DNA of 5,342 nt from an uncultured Bdellovibrio sp. GTDB taxonomy: Bacteria; Bdellovibrionota; Bdellovibrionia; Bdellovibrionales; Bdellovibrionaceae. The notes beneath the pieces are model-generated. The model was not told the DNA's origin, did not search any database, and saw nothing but the letters and a program-made list of their open reading frames with translations. Shown in pieces: positions 1 through 4,489 of this stretch (within the stretch, counting starts at the first letter, position 1; every line of letters begins with the position of its first letter). The stretch is from NCBI GenBank assembly GCA_946480995.1, contig CAMLMF010000210.1:1-5342 (forward strand). The letters run 5' to 3'. The position numbers and the translations under genes were made by a program.

Positions 1-687
1 GCCATCAGCAAGCCGGGCTGGACCTTGCTGGTGCAGGGCATGGAAGCCTTGCACATCGATTGGCAAACGGGGGCGGCACCTACTCCGGACAAAGCTGTGC
101 CGCGTGAGCAGTTAAGTAAAGACACTTTGAAGGTGCACACGATCACTGCTTTCTTTGTTGGATCGAAAACGCGCATCGATACTTTACGTCTGCAGCGTGA
201 AATCAACAATTACAAAGATGAACCGTTACTAGCGATTATCCCTGGTGTGACATTAAGCGAGTTATGGAATGGTCTGTCTTATGTCGAAGGCGTCTTGCGC
301 ATGATTTCGTGGATGGTTGTGGTTGTCGGTTTTATGGCGATGTTGATAGCGCTAACGACAACGCTGAACGAACGTCGTCGCGAAATGGCGATCCTACGTT
401 CTGTTGGCGCGACTTCTTCGCAGCTCGTAGGGCTGTTGGTTTTTGAATCGGCTTTGTTGACTTTCTTAGGTGTTGTCAGTGGCGCGGTTTTGTCTTTAGT
501 TCTAGTGGCTTTGTTAAAGCCTTGGTTAGAAACAGAGTTCGGACTTTATCTAACCGGCAGTGGCTTCACGGCACGTGAATGGATTTATATGCTTGTGACA
601 CTTGTCGGTGGTACGTTGATTGGTTTAGTGCCAGCATTGCGTGCGCATCGTTTGGCTTTGAAAGATGGGTTGAGTGTTCGGCTTTAG
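1..687 (+). CDS. ABC transporter permease, FtsX/MacB-like, C-terminal part (5' end outside window)
   Basis: The frame is open from base 1 to the TAG at 685-687, giving 228 visible residues, so the start lies upstream; the TTG at 25 is only an internal Leu codon. About the first 90 residues are a soluble extracytoplasmic domain. Three hydrophobic membrane segments follow, at about visible residues 96-119, 141-172 and 194-216. Between the first two lies NERRREMAILRSVGAT (about 123-138), the cytoplasmic signature of FtsX-type permeases, which couples the membrane domain to the ATPase. The end, PALRAHRLALKDGLSVRL, also fits the family. Such permeases work with a separate ATP-binding protein, usually encoded next door, here presumably upstream. 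They act as mechanotransmission or lipoprotein/peptide export machines in the inner membrane. The substrate cannot be told from this fragment. The following gene is convergent, so this is the last gene of its transcript. Confidence 0.9.
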   Translation, partial: AISKPGWTLLVQGMEALHIDWQTGAAPTPDKAVPREQLSKDTLKVHTITAFFVGSKTRIDTLRLQREINNYKDEPLLAIIPGVTLSELWNGLSYVEGVLRMISWMVVVVGFMAMLIALTTTLNERRREMAILRSVGATSSQLVGLLVFESALLTFLGVVSGAVLSLVLVALLKPWLETEFGLYLTGSGFTAREWIYMLVTLVGGTLIGLVPALRAHRLALKDGLSVRL

Positions 688-699
688 GAGTTTGATGTT

Positions 700-739
700 A
701 GCTTCGCTCAAGAAAGCCTAGCGTTCCTGAGCGAGCTTT
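700..739 (+). terminator. Stem-loop downstream of the permease gene, probable terminator
   Basis: Arms AGCTTCGCTCAAGAA (700-714) and TTCCTGAGCGAGCT (724-737) pair around a 9-nt loop, with one bulged T and one A·C mismatch. A short T run (737-739) follows, 13 bases after the permease stop codon. A smaller perfect hairpin, GAAATC-AAGG-GATTTC, follows at 745-760. The T tract is short, so termination strength is uncertain. On the minus strand the mismatch becomes a G·U pair, so the element could also back up termination of the convergent transcript. Confidence 0.55.
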
Positions 740-783
740 GTATCGAAATCAAGGGATTTCTATTCAGAAATATAAGAATAAAG

Positions 784-809
784 TGCTGAAGTTTAACTAT
801 CGTTCAGCA
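784..809 (-). terminator. Stem-loop at the end of the minus-strand operon, probable intrinsic terminator
   Basis: TGCTGAA (784-790) and TTCAGCA (803-809) form a perfect 7-bp stem with a 12-nt loop. Read on the minus strand, the stem is followed by CTTTATTCTTATATTTC, a U-rich tail suited to rho-independent termination. The stem spans the stop codon of the doubtful 797-1033 ORF, so if that ORF is translated the ribosome would compete with hairpin formation. Confidence 0.5.
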
Positions 810-1033
810 ACTTTTAGCCACTTACTGGTAAAGCTGGATATTTCTGTTTTATAGTAAAAGTAAGCTTCATTCTCTCTTAATTCAAAGGTTGTTATTGTTT
901 GAGATCTAACAGTCGTTCGATGCCCCAAAAAAGTATTATAGAACCTATCCTCTTTCTTCAGCTTAATGCCTATTCCTGTGGTTGTAATCACTCTATCGTA
1001 TCTTTTACTCTTTTGGACTCGCAGCGACCACAA
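797..1033 (-). CDS. Doubtful 78-codon ORF overlapping the end of a secreted-protein gene
   Basis: An open frame running from a TTG (1031-1033) to a TAG (797-799). It overlaps the last 29 bases of the upstream exported-protein gene in the +1 frame. It has no ATG and no Shine-Dalgarno sequence before the TTG; an internal GTG in the run RYDRVITTT is no better supported. The product would be basic and polar, with no signal peptide, membrane segment or domain that I recognise; a Tyr/Phe-rich stretch, EAYFYYKTE, lies near the C-terminus. It may be a small real gene coupled to the one before it, a 3' extension separated from that gene by a frameshift near the CCAAAAG run at its end, or non-coding 3' sequence before the terminator. 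No clear choice can be made from sequence alone. Confidence 0.25.
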   Translation of the reverse strand: MWSLRVQKSKRYDRVITTTGIGIKLKKEDRFYNTFLGHRTTVRSQTITTFELRENEAYFYYKTEISSFTSKWLKVAER

Positions 1034-1391
1034 GAGAACTACAGCTCAATTCATTCGAAGACCTCTTAGATACAAAGTTCTCAACGCCGCAAAATACATC
1101 TCCACGGATATTTTTGTTCAAAACAATTGAAATTAAACTGCCTGATTCGATGCCAGTGGTCTTAAGAACATCGTGGTTAACATTGAAATATTTGCGCTCA
1201 GCTTCTTCGAGGTTGTCATTAGCGCCTCTTTTATACTTCCGTGCCTCTAGAGTTACAGTTCCATTTTTTAGTGAGGCTGCTGTTATAGCATAGTCCACAG
1301 TTTCTCCTCTACCATCCGAAACTCTAAGCGCTCCGGCAAATGATGAAATTGAAGAGAGCATCAAAATTGAAATAACAAATTCTTTTTTCAT
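1005..1391 (-). CDS. Small exported protein of unknown function (128 aa)
   Basis: I do not recognise a family. The N-terminus MKKEFVISILMLSSISSFAG is a classic Sec signal peptide: two lysines, a hydrophobic core and a probable cleavage after Ala19 (SFA) or Ala21 (AGA). The mature part is about 107 residues, polar and probably beta-rich. Two cysteines, at 101 and 117, could form a disulfide in the periplasm. The mature start LRVSDGRGETVDY resembles IRISKISGKAVDI in the protein encoded just upstream, and both end shortly after a Ser/Thr-Cys pair, so the two may be distant paralogues; this likeness is weak. The ATG is preceded only by an A-rich AAAAGAAA, so translation may be modest. It lies 46 bases after the previous stop codon and is probably a late gene of the same operon. 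Confidence 0.75.
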   Translation of the reverse strand: MKKEFVISILMLSSISSFAGALRVSDGRGETVDYAITAASLKNGTVTLEARKYKRGANDNLEEAERKYFNVNHDVLKTTGIESGSLISIVLNKNIRGDVFCGVENFVSKRSSNELSCSSLVVAASPKE

Positions 1392-1437
1392 AAATTTCTT
1401 TTCGCTAAAAATTAATGTTTCAAGTTTAGAAAATCGC

Positions 1438-1836
1438 TTAGTAAATCATCAACTCGACTTTTGAATCACAAGTGTAACTACCCAGGGCATCTTTAAAAGC
1501 AAGCCGGCCCATTAAGAGATGCCCATCGTAGGATTCGACAGAGAATTTATCATCACCAAAGTTTCCTGAAAGGACATTGACTGACTTGATAGCGCTTCGA
1601 GATGACAGCATAAAAAATTTGTTTCCCGCATATGGGATAGCCGCGACGAAAGACAGAGCGACCTCACCCTCTGGCGTTTCCATCAGAGTTCCTTGAATCC
1701 TTATGTCCCCGCGAAGACCGCAATTGTTCTCTACGATATCCACAGCTTTTCCTGAAATCTTAGATATTCGGATATCCTCTGCATAAGAATTAATTGATAA
1801 AAATAGGATTATAAGACCAATAAAAACATTTTTCAT
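1438..1836 (-). CDS. Small exported protein of unknown function (132 aa)
   Basis: I do not recognise a family. MKNVFIGLIILFLSINSYAED is a clear Sec signal peptide with probable cleavage after Ala19 (SYA|ED). There is no lipobox cysteine, so the product should be soluble in the periplasm or outside the cell. The mature part of about 113 residues alternates hydrophobic and polar stretches, suggesting beta structure, and has two cysteines, Cys39 and Cys123, near its two ends that could close the fold by a disulfide. The ATG has a strong AAGGAG Shine-Dalgarno (1842-1847) at 5-nt spacing, the best in the operon. The gene follows the 379-aa exported protein by 73 bases and precedes the 128-aa exported protein by 46 bases; the shared orientation suggests co-transcription. 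Confidence 0.8.
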   Translation of the reverse strand: MKNVFIGLIILFLSINSYAEDIRISKISGKAVDIVENNCGLRGDIRIQGTLMETPEGEVALSFVAAIPYAGNKFFMLSSRSAIKSVNVLSGNFGDDKFSVESYDGHLLMGRLAFKDALGSYTCDSKVELMIY

Positions 1837-1909
1837 GAAAGCTCCTTATTAAAAAGCTCGTTTGTGTTAAAAGGCTCCGGTATTAAGAGTTGCTAAGCAG
1901 TCAACTTTG

Positions 1910-3049
1910 TTAATATTGTTCTTTTAGCCTTTTGCATATCTGATCAAACTTCTCTACTCTATTTTCAGAAATAGAAAGTCCATGTTCCTTACGATAGTTT
2001 TTAAGAGCTTGCGTATCGTTAGCCGAGCCAAATCGTTCAAAAATCATTGCTAAAATATCTATAAAGGGCTCCTTCGTAATAGTAGCGTAAAAAGCTGCTG
2101 CACTAGCGGGAACGCCGTTAAATTCTCCATAAAATGTTATCTGTCCATCATAGTCTTGGTTTGCGAAAGCCAGCGCGATCTCGCTGACGCTATCTCTATA
2201 TGGAGAATAGTCAGAAAATGGTTGAGAACAAATGGCTTTTGCCTTTTGAATGGACAAATGAAAGCCTTGCTGAATATTTTCGTGGTCATTGACTGCGGAA
2301 TAAAAGCCGAAGCCGTTTTTATCAATGCTGGCTCTTAATTTCAGAACTGAAATATCCGTACCTGTCGTCAATAAGATAACAACCTTACGAAGGTTTGCCA
2401 TTGTCACGTGCGAACCAGCTGCTTTCATCTTTAAATATTTAGACATTAGCAGTTCGTGAACATAGAGCCTAAAAATATCTTCTTCTTTCATATTTTTGAG
2501 ATTCATTTCATCAACGAAAACCTCATCGTTCTCTTGATAAGCCGTTTGGTCACTTGAAAAGTGCAATCCAGTTTGCTCAGCAGGAAGTTCCGAAATCTGA
2601 CGTGGGATTACATACCATGTAAGATTTTCGGCGCTTTCTCGAAGGGTTGATGCAAAATCGGGAATGGTCGCTTTTAAATTATTAAAAAGCTGGGCCACCA
2701 ATTTATTCTGACTGATAAATTGCTCACTGGTTCTCGCGAACGATTCAATCATCTGACCGTGTACGGTATTTCCACCGCCGCCGTTGACAACTCCGCCGCT
2801 CATTTGGTTGAGATGTTTCTTAATTTCAAATGATTCTTTTAATGAACCTTCAGATGAAGAACGAATCTTTTGTTGTAGCTTTTCAATAACTGGCAAATTT
2901 GCTTGAGATAAATCCGTGGCCTTAACTTGTGATGCTTGTCTTGCCCCAGAAAGAGAAAATGACCCTCTGTGTTGGTTTAGCGAGCTTTGAGCCCAGGAAT
3001 TGCTGACAATGCCTAAGCTCATTAGGCCCACTAGTATTAGAAACTTCAT
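1910..3049 (-). CDS. Exported protein with Gly-rich segment, unknown function (379 aa)
   Basis: An ATG seven codons further upstream (3068-3070) is in frame, but the ATG at 3047-3049 is preferred: it sits 8 nt after GAGGAG and directly begins a signal peptide, MKFLILVGLMSLGIVSNSWA, with cleavage probable after Ala20. Residues 21-83 are polar and probably helical. A glycine-rich GGVVNGGGGN (85-94) is followed by helical sequence (95-150). HELLMSKYL begins at His198-Glu199 and resembles an HExxx helix but lacks the second metal-binding His of HExxH, so a peptidase is not supported. Cysteines occur at 284 and 372. From memory, many Bdellovibrio exported proteins share a similar layout (signal peptide, GNGG-like segment, later a HE-L helix), without an assigned biochemical role. 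It is the largest gene of the presumed operon, 79 bases after the XRE gene. The role is unknown; periplasmic or outer-surface location is inferred. Confidence 0.85.
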   Translation of the reverse strand: MKFLILVGLMSLGIVSNSWAQSSLNQHRGSFSLSGARQASQVKATDLSQANLPVIEKLQQKIRSSSEGSLKESFEIKKHLNQMSGGVVNGGGGNTVHGQMIESFARTSEQFISQNKLVAQLFNNLKATIPDFASTLRESAENLTWYVIPRQISELPAEQTGLHFSSDQTAYQENDEVFVDEMNLKNMKEEDIFRLYVHELLMSKYLKMKAAGSHVTMANLRKVVILLTTGTDISVLKLRASIDKNGFGFYSAVNDHENIQQGFHLSIQKAKAICSQPFSDYSPYRDSVSEIALAFANQDYDGQITFYGEFNGVPASAAAFYATITKEPFIDILAMIFERFGSANDTQALKNYRKEHGLSISENRVEKFDQICKRLKEQY

Positions 3050-3057
3050 GATATATT

Positions 3058-3063
3058 CTCCTC
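3058..3063 (-). promoter_or_regulatory. Shine-Dalgarno GAGGAG that sets the start of the 379-aa gene
   Basis: GAGGAG on the minus strand lies 8 nt before the ATG at 3047-3049. It lies inside the coding part of the longer alternative starting at 3070 (codons for Arg-Gly-Glu), which argues that the shorter form, beginning exactly at the signal peptide, is the real one. Confidence 0.8.
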
Positions 3064-3112
3064 GTTTCAACTCAATGCGAGCTTTATGCCAGCATGTTGG
3101 TTTTTCTCGATA

Positions 3113-3130
3113 AAACCGGTAATTCGGTTT
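3113..3130 (-). terminator. Small stem-loop after the XRE stop codon, possible weak terminator or attenuator
   Basis: On the minus strand AAACCG-AATTAC-CGGTTT forms a 6-bp perfect stem with a 6-nt loop, starting within the TAA stop of the XRE gene and followed by TATCG. The stem is short and the T run only 3-4 bases, so partial termination or RNA processing between the regulator gene and the exported-protein genes is the most that can be suggested. Confidence 0.3.
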
Positions 3131-3419
3131 AAATAAACGAGCTCAATTGAGCCCTAATTTCACGCATCTGTTCCTCGACTTTTTCAAGTTCTACACTGAT
3201 GTCATTAAGATTTGGTTTTTCACCCGTTACAAGCTCAGTGACAGAAATTGCTAACACCTGACTAATTTTTTGAAATGGAGGAATTCTCATTCCGCGCCCA
3301 TTTTCCCAATCTAAGTAAGTGCTTTGAGGAACTCCAATTTTCTGAGCCATTTCTTTTGCTGAGAGCTTTTCGTTCTCTCTAAATTTCCTAAGTCGCTCGT
3401 GGAGTTTTTCAGTGCTCAT
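3129..3419 (-). CDS. XRE-family helix-turn-helix regulator (96 aa)
   Basis: A small DNA-binding protein of the Cro/C1 (HTH_3) type. The HTH core lies at about residues 8-65; KLSAKEMAQKIGVPQSTYLD contains helices 2 and 3, followed by WENGRGMRIPP and KISQVLAISVTELVTG, all typical of the family. After the HTH there is only a short tail, NDISVELEKVEEQMREIRAQL (roughly 72-92), with a heptad-like pattern that may form a dimerising coiled coil. There is no ligand or peptidase domain. The ATG at 3417-3419 has GAGG 11 nt upstream. A TTG at 3459-3461 with AGAAGG 5 nt before it could add 14 residues; the ATG is preferred because the predicted transcript starts after the TTG. Likely an autoregulator acting on the triple box at 3482-3524 and controlling the downstream exported proteins, which is inferred from position. 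Confidence 0.88.
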   Translation of the reverse strand: MSTEKLHERLRKFRENEKLSAKEMAQKIGVPQSTYLDWENGRGMRIPPFQKISQVLAISVTELVTGEKPNLNDISVELEKVEEQMREIRAQLSSFI

Positions 3420-3427
3420 AAATTTGT

Positions 3428-3446
3428 TTGCCTCGTTTTGAGACAA
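3428..3446 (-). promoter_or_regulatory. Leader hairpin that would cover the Shine-Dalgarno of the XRE gene
   Basis: In minus-strand RNA, UUGUCUC (3446-3440) pairs with GAGGCAA (3434-3428) across an AAAAC loop: 7 bp including one G·U. The 3' arm contains the GAGG presumed to serve the ATG at 3419, so folding would hide it. This may damp translation of the regulator. The stem is short, so the effect is uncertain. Confidence 0.35.
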
Positions 3447-3459
3447 TTTAATGCAAAGC

Positions 3460-3488
3460 AATAAAGCCTTCTAGATGTTTGAAGTAAA
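3460..3488 (-). promoter_or_regulatory. Predicted promoter for the XRE/exported-protein operon
   Basis: On the minus strand TTTACT (3488-3483) and TTTATT (3465-3460) are separated by exactly 17 bases and match the sigma-70 consensus at 4 of 6 positions each. Transcription would begin near 3453. The -35 element lies within the left arm of the inverted repeat, so a protein bound there would block RNA polymerase. Confidence 0.4.
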
Positions 3489-3524
3489 AACTACTTAAAA
3501 GTTTTTACTTATTGGTAAAAACTT
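3482..3524. repeat. Triple operator-like repeat: three alternating copies of GTAAAAACT
   Basis: A perfect 11-bp inverted repeat, AAGTAAAAACT (3482-3492) and AGTTTTTACTT (3500-3510), is separated by 7 bases. A third copy, GTAAAAACTT (3515-3524), follows in the first orientation and forms a second inverted repeat of 9 bp with the middle copy, spacer 6. Box centres are 3488, 3504 and 3519, about 1.5 helical turns apart. I found no other copy by eye in the window. It lies between two divergent regulator genes and overlaps both predicted -35 elements, upstream of both predicted transcript starts, so it most likely acts as DNA (an operator) rather than RNA. The cognate protein is presumably the XRE protein, possibly the DUF4423 protein. 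Confidence 0.75.
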
Positions 3525-3534
3525 CCGATAAAAT
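3504..3534 (+). promoter_or_regulatory. Predicted promoter for the DUF4423 regulator gene
   Basis: TAAAAT (3529-3534) matches the -10 consensus at 5 of 6 positions. The best -35 is TTTACT (3504-3509), 4 of 6, at a long 19-base spacing. It lies in the middle repeat box, with the third box filling the spacer, so occupation of the boxes should repress. Transcription would begin near 3541, leaving a leader of about 14 bases. Confidence 0.45.
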
Positions 3535-3554
3535 ACTGAATTAACGGAGAATTT

Positions 3555-4364
3555 ATGATTTTCGAATTTGATGACTATCGCCAATTTCTATCTCAGTTTC
3601 TCTTAAAGCTTCCTAAAAAAGGTTACGGCGAGGCTCGAAGAATCGCTGCTCACTTAGAAGTGGGTTCAACTTTCATCAGCCAAGTTTTTCATGGTTCAAA
3701 AGATTTAAGTCTCGAACAGGCAGATCTATTATCGGAGTACTTAGGGCTTGGAGCGCTCGAAAGAGATTACTTTATTTTACTTGTTGAAAAGGAGCGTGCT
3801 GGCACTAAACGGTTGAAACAATATTGGATCACAAAACTTGCAGATCTTAAAAAATCATCGTTAAAAATTTCAAATCGCGTCAGTGTCCATCGCACTTTAA
3901 CAGACGAAGAAAAATCCGTTTTTTATTCAAGCTACATTTATTCCTGCGTTCACACCTACACTTCAACAGCAAAAAAAGGTCGAAGTCTTGAAGAAGTAAA
4001 AGACCGCTTCGAATTGCCCCGTGCCAAGGCTAGTGAGATTCTGAAATTCCTGTGCGAGATCGGACTGTGTAAAGAAGAAAGTGGATACTTTTTAGTAACC
4101 GATCATCACACTCATATATCGAAAGGATCGCCCCACCTATTAAAACATCATGCAAATTGGAGAATTAAGGCGATTCAATATTCAGAAAATTTGTTGGATG
4201 AAGAGCTTATGTACACCGCGAACATCTCAGTTTCCAAAAAAGATTTTCTAAAAATTCGGGAGGAAGTAACGCAACTTATTAAAACGATGGTGAAGACTGT
4301 TCAAGAATCTGATCCAGAAGAAATCGCTCAGTTTAACTTAGATTTTTTCTGGATTAAAAAGTAA
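3555..4364 (+). CDS. TIGR02147/DUF4423 family regulator (269 aa)
   Basis: The layout matches the TIGR02147 family. The DYRQFLSQFL opening is followed by an HTH at about residues 24-64 (EARRIAAHLEVGSTFISQVF, then LSLEQADLLSEYLGL) and the ERDYFILLVEKERA segment (69-82). The DUF4423 region has a second, winged-helix-like part at about 143-186 (SLEEVKDRFELPRAKASEIL, ending ESGYFLVTD). The C-terminal half, HLLKHHANWRIKAIQYSENL through MYTANISVSKKDFLKIREEV to QFNLDFFWIKK, resembles the family's conserved end. The length of about 270 is usual. GGAG lies 5 nt before the ATG. The family is abundant in Bdellovibrio and Fibrobacter, but to my knowledge its ligands and targets are largely unknown. Divergent transcription from the XRE gene across a shared repeat suggests mutual control; whether it acts on the exported-protein operon is inference. 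Confidence 0.88.
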   Translation: MIFEFDDYRQFLSQFLLKLPKKGYGEARRIAAHLEVGSTFISQVFHGSKDLSLEQADLLSEYLGLGALERDYFILLVEKERAGTKRLKQYWITKLADLKKSSLKISNRVSVHRTLTDEEKSVFYSSYIYSCVHTYTSTAKKGRSLEEVKDRFELPRAKASEILKFLCEIGLCKEESGYFLVTDHHTHISKGSPHLLKHHANWRIKAIQYSENLLDEELMYTANISVSKKDFLKIREEVTQLIKTMVKTVQESDPEEIAQFNLDFFWIKK

Positions 4365-4458
4365 TATTTTATTGGCACATGTAGAGTTTAAATTCGTTAG
4401 ATTTTGATCTGTCGGAGACGGAGTTGCGAAAAGGTCTATGATAATTACATGACCAGGA

Positions 4459-4489
4459 TTAGCGGGCGGCCCGAGCCGCCCCGTGCTAA
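4459..4489 (-). terminator. Very GC-rich stem-loop at the end of the cyclase gene
   Basis: GGGCGGC (4464-4470) and GCCGCCC (4475-4481) form a perfect 7-bp stem with a 4-nt loop, extended by an outer TTAGC/GCTAA pairing (4459-4463 with 4485-4489) across a 3-nt bulge. The outer arm includes the cyclase stop codon (TAG, 4486-4488). It lies between two convergent genes and could end both transcripts. No T run follows on either strand, so it may instead protect the mRNA 3' end or need another factor. Confidence 0.55.

Noticed and set aside
264..446. A 60-codon plus-strand frame inside the permease gene.
   Set aside because: It covers the permease transmembrane and NERRRE region in another frame; no independent support.
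1888..1906. AGTTG...CAACT hairpin after the stop codon of the 379-aa gene, considered as a terminator.
   Set aside because: The stem is 5 bp with a 9-nt loop and no T run follows; too weak to call.
2137..2338. Short open frames on both strands within the 379-aa gene.
   Set aside because: They overlap a well-supported coding frame with signal peptide and SD and show no features of their own.
2035..2475. Zinc metallopeptidase call for the 379-aa protein, based on HELLM.
   Set aside because: The second His of HExxH is replaced by Met and no clear third ligand is placed; the residues alone do not support catalysis.
3089..3100. Imperfect 12-bp palindrome CCAGCATGTTGG upstream of the 379-aa gene, considered as a second operator.
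   Set aside because: It has one mismatched pair, occurs once, does not resemble the GTAAAAACT boxes, and no convincing promoter is next to it; such short dyads are expected by chance.
3129..3461. Toxin-antitoxin module built on the XRE protein.
   Set aside because: The adjacent co-oriented gene encodes a 379-aa exported protein, not a small cytoplasmic toxin, and the 79-base gap is unlike the tight overlaps of such modules.
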